Assembly (NCBI GenBank): GCA_947179155.2
Contig: OX359276.1
Span: 40,684,192 to 40,748,191, forward strand
Direction of reading: 5' to 3'
DNA length: 64,000 nt
Source of the DNA: Hedera helix
Taxonomy: Eukaryota > Streptophyta > Magnoliopsida > Apiales > Araliaceae
This document shows, piece after piece, positions 1-11,682 of the stretch; position 1 is the first letter of the stretch; every line of letters starts with the position of its first letter. The translations under genes and the position numbers were made by a program. The notes under the pieces are model-generated. The model worked only from the letters and a program-made list of their open reading frames with translations. It was not told where the DNA came from and ran no database searches.

Positions 1-430
1 TTGTGGGAATAACCTTACGGAGCGGATTGCCGCCTGTTGGTGAATAACCTTTCGTATTCATTCATTATTAATCTCTGAGAATAACCTTACGGAGCGGATT
101 GCCGCCTGCTTGGTGAATAACTCTTTGTACTCAAATCCTATTAAATTGTGAGAATAACCTTACGGAGCGGATTGCCGCCTGTTTGGTGAATAACTCTTTG
201 TACTCAAATCCTATTAAATTGTGGGAATAACCTTACGGAGCGGATTGCCGCCTGTTGGTGAATAACCTTTCGTATTCATTCATTATTAATCTCTGAGAAT
301 AACCTTACGGAGCGGATTGCCGCCTGTTTGGTGAATAACTCTTTGTACTCAAATTCTATTAAATTGTGGGAATAACCTTACGGAGCGGTTTGCCGCCTGT
401 TGGTGAATAACCCTTTGTATTAATTTCCTT
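1..430 (+). repeat. Tandem repeat block inside LTR, about six units
   Basis: Six units of about 60-75 bp each carry GAATAACCTTACGGAGCGG, then ATTGCCGCCTG, then TTGGTGAATAAC. Units start near 5, 80, 152, 226, 297 and 369. Each holds a short GCGG-ATTG-CCGC hairpin, and the octamer GAATAACC recurs at unit starts and in most unit ends. The same array, with slightly different units, is found at 26513-26970. Confidence 0.85.
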
Positions 431-1596
431 CACCTTTTGTTAATCAAACCTGCTACGGTAAGGGATATTATTTTCTTTCATACTCCTAAATCGAAATTTA
501 TTATGGAACTATTGCTTCTATAATTCCTGAAAATATTATATGTTCCATAATAGTTGAACTTCATTATTTCAACTGAACCTTCCTATTTACGTGAACCTTT
601 CTATTGAATTGTAACCGTTATTCTGAACTGTGGATCTTGAATTTCACTCCACATCATGTTGACAATTTGGACATTATTTGAATCTGTACAAAGTAAACTT
701 CCGATACTTATTGTTATCCTATTTCTTCTGTTCATCATTTATATCATTCTAATCATCCAAAAATCAAGCTGTTGTGAATATCTGTGGCCGGGGGCACAGA
801 TGTGATATATTTGTTGAACAGATGATAGGTTAAAGGCGATATAATAGGTTAAAGGCGATACATCTGTTCGGTGTCTTTTATGGCACGTGGTGAATGTTCT
901 CTTTGGCCCGTAGTGCAAAGATGAACTGTTGTTTGGTATGATTATGACCAAAGGCTGAATCTGGTATAATCATGACCGTTGGTGCTATTTTGAATATCTT
1001 TGGCCCGTAGTACAAAAATGAACTGTTGATGTGCATGATTATGATCAGGAACTGTGAATTTGTATTATCTTGACTAATGATAATTCAGATGATAAAAGTC
1101 GAGGATGTTTTTTCTAAAAAGAGAACCGAGTGGACATTATAGTCTGCATTATTCTTCTAATAGATTACTCATTCCGCTGCTATTATTGATCTGAACGTTG
1201 TTTAAGAATTTAACTGCAGTTTTTGATATAAACCTTGTAGTCTATTGTATTCTATCAAGAACTCAACTGTTGAAGACTAATGATAATTTATTCGTCATTA
1301 TCTTAGTCATGATATTCTTTACTGGGCTATTTGAGCTCACCCTTTCTTTTGTTCCATTGTTTTTCAACAGGAGATGAAAACATAACAGGGTCTAGCCGGG
1401 GAATGGAGTGAGGGTCCGAGGAATAGTTATCATAGTCTTCACGTTTTGTAAAATAGTGTGGCAATAATAATGAAGACTTAGTTGTGTATTATTATACACT
1501 GTATTGTTGTACGTTGTGCTTTGTTGTAATAATTTTGTTGTAGTATTTTGACGACTCAAGTTTGGGCTGTGTGGGCCCAGATTTGGGGGCGTCACA
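1..1596 (+). repeat. 3' part of a long LTR (same family as the solo LTR at 25295-28315)
   Basis: The sequence matches the 3' two thirds of the complete LTR at 25295-28315 over its whole length: the same tandem repeat block, the same central text and the same 3' end (GGGGGCGTCACA, ending CA at 1596). The left end lies outside the window, so I cannot tell whether it is a solo LTR or part of a whole element. The five bases after it (ATCAA, 1597-1601) would be the target duplication. No primer binding site directly follows, so it is either a 3' LTR or a solo LTR rather than a 5' LTR. Ty3/gypsy origin is inferred from the LTR size and TG/CA ends only. Confidence 0.8.
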
Positions 1597-3327
1597 ATCA
1601 ACCTATTCAACCCGTTGTATATGCATTACATTTAGTCACTGGCGCCCAAAGTCGGTTTCCCGACACAAAATCCCCTAATTTAGGGTTGTTCAATCCTCAG
1701 ACTTAATATAAGAAATCTGCACCCAACAATGGTTTGGATAAGCTTTTAAGAGTATTCAAGTATTGAATTTATAAACGTAATGTCTAGCTGAACTATTAGC
1801 TTTTGACATTTTTAATACAGTTCATGAATCAAGAATTAATAAGCTTCAAGTGCACTAAATGCGATTTTATAAACAATATGGATGTGGGATAATTTTAAAT
1901 AATTAAACCACTTCAAGCTTTAACAATAAATACAAATATAGAAACTTGTTCAACAATAAATGTGTAGGGTTAGAGAACTTGCCTGTCTGCTTAGCTACAA
2001 TAATAGTCTAGCTTTAACTAACTTGCTTTGAAAAACCTAACATTAATAAAGTCGGTCTAATAATTAGTACGGCGTATTTGCATAACTATACACTTAATAA
2101 TGAACTTATTTTACCACACATAAGTACTAACACATAATTTACATTAGTCAAAACAATATTATTAACCTTATAGACCCTTAATCATTTTAGGTTAATAATT
2201 TCATAAGTTAGAAAATATTTTTCTTAAGTGTTGGACACTTATTAAACCCTTAACAACTTATTACAATTATTTAATTAAAGCATAATTAAATTCAATTTAT
2301 TTTATTAACTCAATCTCTATTTAATTACTATTTAATCTTGATTAAATAGAAATTAATTAATTAACTCTAGTTATTATTTAAAATAAATAATAACTAATTG
2401 TACTTACTTATTATTTAATTATAATTAAATAATAAATAATTATTGACTTAATTTTAACCTTCTTTAATTTAATATTAATCAACCAATAATTAACTAAGTA
2501 ATTAACCTTACTTATTATTTAATTTAAGGAAATTAAATAATAGTTTACTAATCTTAATCCTCTTTAATTATTATTTAATGTTAATTAAATAATAATTAAT
2601 TATTTAATTAATTTTTAATTATTATTTAAGGTTAAATAACAATCAAATCATTCTTATTTATTATTTAAATTAAATAATAAATTATTACTCTAATAACTTA
2701 ATTTCCATTAATCTTTATTTAATGTTAATTAAATAATAATTAATTACCTAATTATCCTTATTTATTATTTAATAATATTTAAATAATAAATAATTAATTT
2801 ATAAATTTTATCTCTCTTTAAGTATTATTTAATAGGAATTAAATAATAATTGCTAATTTATCACCTTTATTTATTATTAACATTTAAAATAATAAATAAA
2901 TAATAAATTTATTTAACTTAACCGTGATTAGCTAACTAGATTAATATTTAAAATATTTAAATATTAAACTTAATGAAAAATATATCCTCCCCAATATTAT
3001 TTTTGTATTATTATTATTTTTGTTATAATTTTAAATTAATTTTCAAATTAATTAAAATTAACCCGAATGACATTTTCGTAAATAAGTTGAAAACTGAACC
3101 GAGGGCAAAATGGTAATTTCGCCAAGAAAAACACGGAGGGGCAGAATTGTAATTTCCGCCAAAATCTTTTACCGCGCATTGCGCGTGCACCACTGCTACG
3201 GCTCAAAACGACACCGTTTTGAGAAGCCGGAAGCGGCTTCCGCGCGTACGCGCGGAGTGATTTCCCGCAGAAGCCCAACGACGTCGTTTGGCTCCGCGTT
3301 TTTTTCAGCCGAAGGCCTTGCGCGCAT
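1597..3327. other. Gene-free AT-rich spacer with hairpin array and GC-rich retroelement module
   Basis: No coding region is supported. From about 2330 to 2900 there are around ten imperfect palindromes of the type TTATTATTTAA-spacer-TTAAATAATAA. From about 3090 to 3310 the sequence becomes GC-rich and resembles the block at 51425-51640 inside the Athila LTR: ACGGAGGGGCA, a CGCGCATTGCGCG palindrome at 3173-3185, and ACGACGTCGTTTGG. This suggests an old LTR remnant in plus orientation. Confidence 0.5.
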
Positions 3328-3857
3328 TGTAATGTCCTAGAATTTCCACGTCTTTATTAATTGAATTATTAATTTAATTTCCAACGAGTTAGTTTTACGA
3401 GATTATTTAAATCTTTTAATGTGATTAATTAATTATGTGATTAAATAATTATGTAATTAATTACTAAAATTAATTAAAGGAGGTCACTAATATGTTATTA
3501 AATTAGTGAACAAACCCTAAAGTTTTAATATCAAAATAATTGATAAGTTTTCTATTAGATACTTGAAATTGATAGATGTTATTTCATTATATTTAATTAA
3601 CTCATTATATTCAATTAAATATTTAATTAATAGGAAACTTATCAATTATTTTGATATTAAAACTTTAGGGTTTGTTCACTAATTTAATAACATATTAGTG
3701 ACCCCCTTTAATTAATTTTAGTAATTAATCACATAATTATTTAATCACATAATTAATTAATCACATAAAAAGATTTAAATAATCTCGTAAAACTAACTCG
3801 TTGAAAATTAAATTAATAATTTAATTAATAAAGACGTGGAAATTCTAGGACATTACA
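3328..3857. repeat. Large foldback (inverted repeat) of about 530 bp
   Basis: The left arm begins TGTAATGTCCTAGAATTTCC at 3328 and the right arm ends with its reverse complement, GGAAATTCTAGGACATTACA, at 3857. The arms are about 240 bp and nearly identical over their whole length, with a short AT-rich centre near 3560-3620. The outer ends read TG...CA like LTR ends. No target duplication is visible. It could be two LTR 5' ends head to head, or a foldback element. Confidence 0.8.
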
Positions 3858-4157
3858 CACCTGCTATTCCCTTATCCTAGTGCCAAAATGGCATCGCTTC
3901 CTCTTGCTTGTGCTACCCAACGCCTTAGCGCCCACACCAACTTTGCTACATATTTACAATTATGCCACTAACAGCTTTAATTCATTTATTTCACTCACAA
4001 AATAAAATAAAATAAAATAATATGAAAATAATAAAAATGAATAAAATTAAATAGATTACCTAAAAGACTAAAAATATTAAAAAACTCACAAATAATTAAG
4101 TATAAAATACCTAATAAATATATATAAAAATATACTTGTTATGTATACACTCTAGTA
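3858..4157. other. Spacer, nothing supported
   Basis: Unique-looking sequence that turns AT-rich after about 3960, with a short AAAAT run near 4000. No gene or repeat boundary could be supported. Confidence 0.4.
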
Positions 4158-4204
4158 ATGCACATACAAACTTTGACCGTTGACCAGGTCAGGCCAAGCA
4201 GAAT

Positions 4205-4465
4205 TTATTGGCTGAGAGGAGATCTGTGCGAGCCTGCCGGAAGGCCAGGCCCTCCAATCAACCTACTGGACATTTTAGGCGTAGGTGGTTTTGAGACGGG
4301 TGTTTCGGAAAGGAGAAGTTTTACCATTTCTTCCTCGAGTATTGCCAGCGGAGGTGGGGTTTTATCTTCATATTCCGGTACACTATGGTGATTTGGTGAG
4401 GCAAAATCTTTGTTGGCGGATTTGGTAGGTCTAGTTGGGATGGTGGTGCTTTGACAGCAACCCAT
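4205..4465 (-). CDS. Possible first exon or remnant of an MGCC-type (N-myristoylated?) small plant protein
   Basis: This 86-residue minus-strand frame begins MGCCQS, a pattern typical of N-myristoylated, palmitoylated plant proteins. It has a Pro-rich middle and an acidic stretch followed by VKLLLSETP at about residues 48-56. As I recall it, a family of small plant proteins carries MGCC at the N-terminus and a VKEVLSETP-like motif; that resemblance is the only functional hint. The frame stops after a Gly/Pro-rich tail not expected for the family. It may be a first exon whose donor I cannot fix, or a truncated remnant in repeat-rich DNA. Overlapping frames at 4321-4647 (minus) and 4158-4391 (plus) look like shadows. 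Confidence 0.35.
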   Translation of the reverse strand: MGCCQSTTIPTRPTKSANKDFASPNHHSVPEYEDKTPPPLAILEEEMVKLLLSETPVSKPPTPKMSSRLIGGPGLPAGSHRSPLSQ

Positions 4466-5880
4466 TTAATTAGATATGGAATGAGAGAATTTATGGGAGA
4501 TTTTGAGGAAAGGTTACCTCTTATTGGAGTAATTGAAATTAATTGTAAGAGTTTTTGTTGCAGGTCTGAAATGACCCTTATAAATTGAGACATGGGAGGA
4601 TAGAGGAATCGGTATGAAGAGTAATTGAGGAGAAAAATTGGTTCCACATAAAGTTGGGATTTGATAATTTGATTTAGACATTGCGTGATTATATTAAAGT
4701 AGAAACAGTAGTGTTATGAAGGGAAAACAAAATAAATCAGCCAAACTAAGCCAGCAACACAAAACCTGTAGGTCAAATTCTTTATACCATAGGTTAGGCT
4801 CCAAACTTTTTTTAGGGCAGGGCACATGCTAAAAGATGAGGCATCTTTGAAACCTTCAGACTTAGTTTTTTCAGGCAAGGCCTTTTGTGCACCTCTAATA
4901 CAATCACACAAAAGTGACAAAACGATGTCACTTTTTGACAATAACTTACTTAATTATATGCGGTATCCTTCACTTTTCTTTTTGTGTATAAAAAATATTT
5001 GAACATTATTATACTCTTTTTTGTTTCTATAAAAAGAATATCTAGGGGCATACATAGAATTTTTATTAAAGGGGACACTTTTAAAATAAAGCAAAAAAAT
5101 AATAAAAACAATAAAATTTACCAAATATAAAATTTAATTAAAAATACATAAAAATACTATGAATCATTATTCGAAACTTTATTTCTTGGATTGAAATATG
5201 ACTAGTTGATTTTTTTAGTGGGTTTAATCGAAGAAGATTATGTTTGAGAACATATAGTAACGCTAGATTTTGAAAAATATTTATTCATATATCTATTCTT
5301 TCTAATTTAAAATACATTAAATACAAAATCACAACATAATAAAAAATATATTAATAGTGTGAACAAATCAAACACCCACTAAATCAAAATTATATAGTCA
5401 TAATTAATGCTTTTATTGATTTAAATTCAATATTAAATAACACATACGTTGAAAATTTTAATATATATTATAAAATTAAAGAGCATGTATGGATGTATTA
5501 ATTAGTATGAATGAATAAAAATAAATAAAAATCAAATTAAATAAGAAACAACTCAACGATTGTTAACAAAAAAAATTAATAATATTTAACCTTAATCCTA
5601 AAATTTGGGAAAAATTAAATAAACTCATGCAAGCAAAAATTAAAATTTGAGTTTGAAAAAAGTTAAATTAAAAATACTTAATTGTTGATAAGTGACTCAA
5701 GACTTTTTATCCCATTCCTTGACTTCTGCTGTTACATTAAGCTAGATTATTTTTTTAAAGGGATACCATTTTACCATACTATATTGAGTGGGCACTGACC
5801 CCTTTCCTCTTACTCCATTGGCCCGTGAGAATATTATCCGTAACATTTATGAAAACTAGGGCATATTATATAGGATGTAA
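4466..5880. other. AT-rich spacer, nothing supported
   Basis: The stretch is mostly AT-rich. A minus-strand open frame at 4714-4941 has no recognisable domain and is not called. No transposon ends were found between 4700 and 5880. Confidence 0.4.
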
Positions 5881-6361
5881 CAATGTTAGAAAAATGGGAT
5901 TAGATTGACGGTCGGATCGCGGTTCGATTGAAATCGGTCGACTTTTCGGTCAGATCTAACTAAAAAACCGAAAAGTCAACGACTCGATCAAAAATCGATT
6001 GACCACCGATTCATTCGATAAAACGATAGTTGAACCGGTTGACCACCGGTTCAATCGGTAAAACGATAGTTGAACCGGTTGACCAAGTTTTCAAGTATTT
6101 TTTTTTAACAAAAATATTTTTAATAATATTATAACATTATTTTAACAAAAATATTTTTAATAATATTATAACATTATTTTATTATATTTTAGCTTATAAA
6201 AAATTAGATATTTTAAAATTTTATTAATTATTAATAATATATATTTTTAATGTATTTATGATGTTACTGGTTCAATAACGGTTCGACTATTGGTTGGACC
6301 AGTGATCTATCCATCCAGTAACTTTTTCAGTTCGATGACCGGTCCGATTTTCTAAATATTG
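5881..6361. mobile_element. hAT-like non-autonomous element (MITE), 481 bp
   Basis: The left end reads CAATGTTAGAAAA and the reverse complement of the right end reads CAATATTTAGAAAA, giving imperfect terminal inverted repeats that continue into matching GGTCGGAT-like text. The flanks are GGATGTAA (5873-5880) and CGATGTAA (6362-6369), an 8 bp target duplication matching at seven positions, as expected for hAT elements. The interior has GGTTGAACCGG-type motifs, a tandem copy of a ~37 bp segment near 6020-6080 and a tandem copy of a ~37 bp AT segment near 6105-6180. There is no coding capacity. Confidence 0.65.
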
Positions 6362-6369
6362 CGATGTAA

Positions 6370-6780
6370 TAGTATTAAATTTTTAGTTTGATAATCTGGC
6401 ATGATAATAAAAATCATGATAATAAAACTTGAGGATATTAAAGGTCTATTTAACCGAACTGAAAAGTAACACTTGAAAAATTAGAGAGCTAGAAAAAAAA
6501 AATTAACGAAAAAAAGAAGAAAGGAAAGATAAAGATTACAAGTGTGTGTATATATATATGTATATAACTAAAATTATTAAAAAAAATCATAATAACTAAA
6601 AGTTTGATTGATACTTTTAACTAATTTTACATAACATCCTAATAATTTTTTTAATTTCAAAATTTTCTAGATATAATTTGAAATAACTTTACTTTACGTT
6701 TGTTGGTAGAAAAATTAAAATAAAGAAATACTATCTATTAGAAATTCAGAAACGCGAAACTGATATATTTTTTTTGATTT
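6370..6780. other. AT-rich spacer upstream of the PWI/SR gene
   Basis: Contains a short TG/TA run near 6545-6565 and A-rich text. No feature is supported; the distal promoter of the next gene probably lies in this stretch. Confidence 0.4.
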
Positions 6781-6966
6781 TCTATCATTTAAAAGAATTT
6801 TGTTCCTACCGGCTATCATTTCCTTTTTTAATATTTTTTTACAATTTTTTATTTATAACTCGCCCATTTGGATCCTAATCATCATCGGCTATCGGTTCCC
6901 TACTTCAAGTACTGATATAGGATTCGCCCTCACTCTCCCTGTTACTCATCTACGCATCTTTAACAG

Positions 6967-6974
6967 AAACCCTA
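6967..6974 (+). promoter_or_regulatory. Telo-box (AAACCCTA) next to the start codon
   Basis: AAACCCTA lies four bases before the ATG at 6979. Telo-boxes are common in 5' regions of plant genes for translation, RNA processing and cell proliferation, which fits the splicing-factor gene that follows. Its function here is inferred. Confidence 0.45.
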
Positions 6975-6978
6975 GAAA

Positions 6979-9900
6979 ATGTCTGGCGGGTTTTTCCGGG
7001 TAACGTTACATTGTTTACTTGCCTTATCCATCAATCATGCCAAATAATTTCAACTGATTGTAATTTGTTGTTAGATCTAAATGGTTGCGATATTTATTTA
7101 TGTGTGTAATATATATCGATCAGGTTTTCGTGTTGTTAATTGGGTACTGGCTAATTTTGCTTTTATAGGGTACGTCGGCCGATCAGGACACTCGATTTTC
7201 GAACAAGCAGGCTAAACTAATGAAATCGCAGAAGTTTGCTCCGGAACTGGAACATCTGGTAGGTTATCGTTTCTAATTTGTAGTAGAATCTGAGGAAGAA
7301 TTTGAGGAAACTTTAATTTTGATGAAAATTTAATTTAATTTTGCATTATTTATGTCCGATGTGATTAGGTGGATATGACTAAAGTTGAGATGGATATTAT
7401 GCGACCTTGGATTGCCAACCGGGTGACCGAACTTCTTGGTTTTGAGGATGAAGTGCTTATCAATTTTATTTATGGTCTTCTAGAGGGGAAGGTAATCTGG
7501 AGCTTAAATCCATATCTTCCCTAGTAAGGGGAGGAAACTTGTTTCCTTTATTTTGAGCTGGAACTACTTGTTTTTCTCTATGGACATAAATTTGGTCAGG
7601 CACGCCACACAAATAGGTATCATTAAAACATTCTGTTGACATTCAACATACATTATTCACGTTGGCTGATTCCTTTTGCTGCAGGTAGTCAATGGAAAGG
7701 AAATCCAAATTTCTCTAACTGGATTTATGGAGAAAAATACTGGTAAGTTTATGAAAGAGCTTTGGAAGCTCCTTCTCAGCGCCCAGAATAATGCGAGTCG
7801 GGTCCCTCAACAATTCTTAGATGCAAAAGAGGAGGAGACTAGGAATAAGAAGGTGCCGTAGTTTTCTTCTGAATTTTGTTATAGTTGAATTTTGTAGTCA
7901 TAGTGATTCTGCTCATCAAAGTTGCATGGGTCTCTGTAGGTGGAGATGGACCGGATAAAGAATGAAATGCTGAGAATAAAAGAGAGAGAGGGTCGGGAAC
8001 TTGAGCATGAGAAAGTGGATGGGATGGTAACTAATTTTTTCCATGAAATAATTAGCTTGTACAGGGCTTGATTTTTGTTTTTAACTTCAGTTTGTGTTTT
8101 TCATGACATTCAGCTAGCTTCTACAATTATTTGGGTTCATGTCCTTTCCTCAAACTACTGTAGGACGGCAAGGTTGATAACTCGTCTAGGGTTAATAATG
8201 ATGCATCGGTACCAAGCTCGAGGCATCAGCCAAGGGAATCCAATATGCGATCAACAAGAGATGAGAAACAGATGAATGGGAGAAATGGCTCAAGAGGAAG
8301 GACCAGGTTAGATGGAAACATGTTTTACTTGTTTTTAATTATAAAATGCTGGCATTCTGTATCTGCCTGTTCCTTCTTCTGTTCTTTGTAGCCCAAAACT
8401 TTGCATTAAGCCTGTTTAGTGTAGAATTACTTCTCGTGATGACATTGTCAAATTTGAACATTAACCAAGGTCAGTTGGTTGTCCCATGGAACTCTATATG
8501 CTTCAAATTATTACCTGGCATTTGAATGTTAAAGGCTGTTTGTGTCGTACCTCCAATGAGTAAAGACTGAGATAAAAAAAGATGAAGGTATTCAGTGGAA
8601 ATGATTTGTTGAGTGGGCCTGTGGTTTCTGTTATATTTACTTATTAATTGGCTCTTTTGTTATTTTTAGTATTAAGATATTTTCATTGTCAATTAATGAA
8701 CTGTGAGGCCTGGGCTGCATGTTGGGTTTTTGGTGGATATTTTTGTTGTTGTTGAAAATCTCCATTAAAGTGGTACCCTTAGTTTAAAGACTAATATTAT
8801 TTTCTTTACCTGCACTGCTGCACAGGGTCTCTAGATCGCCAGACTCCGTCCAGCGTTCCCCTTCACCCCCCCGGTATTTTTCCTGGAAATAATTTTTTGT
8901 GGTGGTTTTCTTTTTTATGTTTTGGTTAAGGATAACATCTTTTTGATCTTTGCGTTTCTTGTGTAGGGACTCGCCTTCAAAGTCAAATAGCAAGTCTTTT
9001 TCTAATTCCAGGAGTCACTCAGAGTATGTTTTTGACATGCAAGCGATAAATATTGAACTTGACATCATTTAATTTGTGTTAAATTAATTTCATTGTAACT
9101 CAATATTTCCCTTACTTTCTGCTCCCTTCATGGGTTAATCATTTTGTATAAGTTTTACCTTCTTGACAGTCTCTTGTGTTCTCTCATATACTCATAATTA
9201 ATATCATGTCTCAGTGAAAGGCACAGGTCAAGAAGTATATCAGGATCTCCACAAAAAAGGGAACGCTCTGTTTCTGAAAAGATGCGCCGCTCTACTACAC
9301 CTCATCAAAGGAATTCACCGCAGCGATCATTCTCTCCTTCAAGACGTCGAACCTCTCAGTTTAGGCAAAGATCCATGTCTCATTCACGTCGCAAATCACC
9401 TTCTCCCATAGGGCATCAGTTGCGTCTTCCTATACGACGCAGATCACGATCTCCTATGCGCCGCAGATCGCGAACACCAGTGCGCCGTAGATCGCGAACA
9501 CCTGTACGACGTAGATCGCGAACACCTGTACGACATAGATCACGAACTCCTCTACGACGTAGATCGCGAAGTCCTCTACGACGTAGATCGCGAACTCCTC
9601 TACGACGTAGATCACGGTCACCATTGCACTACAGGTCACGGTCGCCTATCCGACGTAGATCTCGGTCTCCTTTGTTGCGTAGATCACCTTCTCCTATACG
9701 ACGTCGGTCACCATCTCCTTTGAGACGGCGTTATCGAAGATCTCCATCAAGTCCACTACGTAGGTCTCCATCTCCATATAGACGTAGGCCACCTATACCT
9801 AGCAGAAGGAGGTCACCAACTCCTCGTGGACGCAGGTCTTCTTCACTTCAAGAATTGAGTTCTCAGTCTCCAATTCACCAGGTCTCCCCTTCAGCAGTCA

Positions 9901-11682
9901 AGAGAAGATCACCGAAGCGCCAGAGATCACCTGTGCAATCTCCAAGAGACAAAATCAGGTATTTTCTTCTCAGAAGGTGGTATCAATTAATTATCACATC
10001 CTCATTTGGCTTTTAATAGTCACTAGTGCTATTCCTTTACTTAATATTACATGTGAGAATACGTGACAGTTGAGTAGGCATGACATCCACACCATTGGCA
10101 TGGCACAGTGGCAATCAAAGATATTGAATGAATACATCTCCAATGCAACTTAGTTTTTGTGGTATCTTTTACTTGTCTATTGATTGTTGTTAAGGCAGTG
10201 GTGAATGATTAAAGCAATGTTGCAGAAGTCCTGAGCAATATTCTCCTGTTCGTCATCCTCCTCCACGTGAAAACATTGGACGCCGGATTGAGACTCATAA
10301 AGTAAGCTCTTTGGAACGTCGACCTCCCGTGTCTACTCTGAGATCACCACAGAGAGATTCAAGTGGCCAGAATACCTCACGTCGAAAAGTGCCGTCTTTG
10401 TCACCTTCACCATCTGGCTCAGAATCTCCACCAGCTTCTAGGAAAAGAAATCTTAGTGAAGATAGGAGGTACGCTTGTAGTTTTTGCAATTTGACTGCCA
10501 TACCTTGTGATCTTTCCTGCTAACATTGTTTTGCTATATTTTATGGATCTTTCTCAACGTTAAGTAGTCCCTATGAGAGTCCTCGAAGGCAAATAAGGGA
10601 ACAGATGATCCACAATAGCAGACCAAGTCCTCCACGGAAACCAATAGTACGTAAGCTTAATCCTGACAGTCCACAGGATGAAAAAACTAAGGTTTCCAGG
10701 TTCGTTATTAAATTTTGTTTGAAAAAAATTAATTCGTTGTTATCTAGTCATTGTGTGGAACATTTTAGTTTGTTCAGTGTTTCTGAGTCATAATTTCCTT
10801 AATTTCAGAGGGGGTGAAGATCAGAATTACAAGTCTTCTGGGAAAAAGCTGACACAACCATCAATATCTGATGAACTTAAACTTGATCAGCAGAAAAAGA
10901 GGTTTTCACTTGTTGCTCTCATGTATTATGTCAGCCTGTTTAATTACTTGGATATCTAAACTTAACCGCTCATGCTTTTAATCTTTATGTAATTTGACAG
11001 TGAACCAGGACCTCGAAAGGTGCCTCAGACTGAAGTATCGAAACAATTGTCTCCAACTATTTATAAAAGCACTCTGCCTAGTGAGGGGGTGCTAGAATCA
11101 TATAGTGGAGAAGGTTACAGAGCTGATGAGAAGAGTCAATATCGTCCAAACCACGTCAAGGGCAGTGGTCGGCACGAGTCAGAAACTTTGTCCAAAATGT
11201 CACGAAAAGTTGAAGAGCCGAATAACCATTGTGTTTCTGTTGATTCTGACTCTGAGGTTAGTGATAAGCACAAAGCTGAAGTTAATGAAAAGAGAAAGGC
11301 CAAAAGGTCGAAAAGGCCAGAATCGGATGATGATGATAGTTATGATTCTAAACTAGAGGGGAGGAAGGAGACAAAGAGAAGAAAGAAGGAGGAGAAGAGA
11401 CTGCGAAAAGAGGAGAGGCGGAGACGGCGGGAGGAACGACGTCGAAGAAAGGAAGAACGGCGTGCAGAGAAGATAAAACTGAAGTCAGTCGGTACAGTTT
11501 TTCCACCTTCAGATCTCGAGGAAAATCATGTTGGCTATACTTCTGATGGTGAGCGTGTTGCAAGGAAGGAAGCAGACTCAAGTGACATTGAAGAGGCAGA
11601 ATCCGAGCAGAAAAAACTTGAGATTGCGCTCCGGAAAAAGGCTCTTGAATCGCTTAGAGCAAAAAAGGGTGCTGGACATTGA
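6979..11682 (+). CDS. PWI-domain, SR-rich splicing factor (SRRM1/SRm160-like), 13 coding exons
   Basis: Exons that join in phase: 6979-6999, 7169-7258, 7369-7491, 7685-7852, 7940-8026, 8164-8306, 8826-8873, 8967-9023, 9215-9958, 10226-10468, 10565-10699, 10809-10901, 11001-11682. All introns are GT/AG and the protein is 877 residues. It opens MSGGFFRG, and the PWI domain (RNA/DNA binding; RPWI in exon 3, about residue 63) ends in exon 4. A Lys/Glu-rich linker follows. Exon 9 encodes a long RS domain of tandem RRRSRTP/RRRSRSP units, and exons 10-13 add more Ser-Pro/Arg text. The last exon has an acidic DDDDS stretch and a charged coiled-coil-like Lys/Arg/Glu tail ending in KKGAGH. By family it is a nuclear splicing coactivator or matrix protein that binds SR proteins in exon definition. 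The 5' UTR lies within about 6800-6978. Confidence 0.92.
9424..9720 (+). repeat. Coding minisatellite in the RS domain
   Basis: Within exon 9, about a dozen units of 24 bp (CGACGTAGATCGCGAACACC and variants) encode RRRSRTPV/L or RRRSRSPL. Neighbouring units are nearly identical at the DNA level, which suggests recent unit gain by slippage or unequal exchange. The reverse frame (9454-9639) is only a shadow. Confidence 0.8.

Noticed and set aside
1..430. CRISPR-like array
   Set aside because: Repeats are about 65 bp with no unique spacers, and the context is a plant LTR.
1392..1610. Minus-strand frame conserved between the two long LTR copies (also 28111-28314)
   Set aside because: Similarity reflects the shared LTR; the frame has no recognisable domain and crosses the LTR end in one copy.
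1639..1665. TGGCGCCC text after the first LTR as a primer binding site
   Set aside because: It is more than 40 bases from the LTR end, so it cannot serve that LTR.
3328..3857. Foldback as a complete TG...CA LTR with target duplication
   Set aside because: The flanking pentamers do not match and the interior is one inverted repeat, unlike an LTR.
9454..9639. Minus-strand frame across the RS domain
   Set aside because: Reverse shadow of the RRRSRTP repeat; same-length periodicity and no domain.
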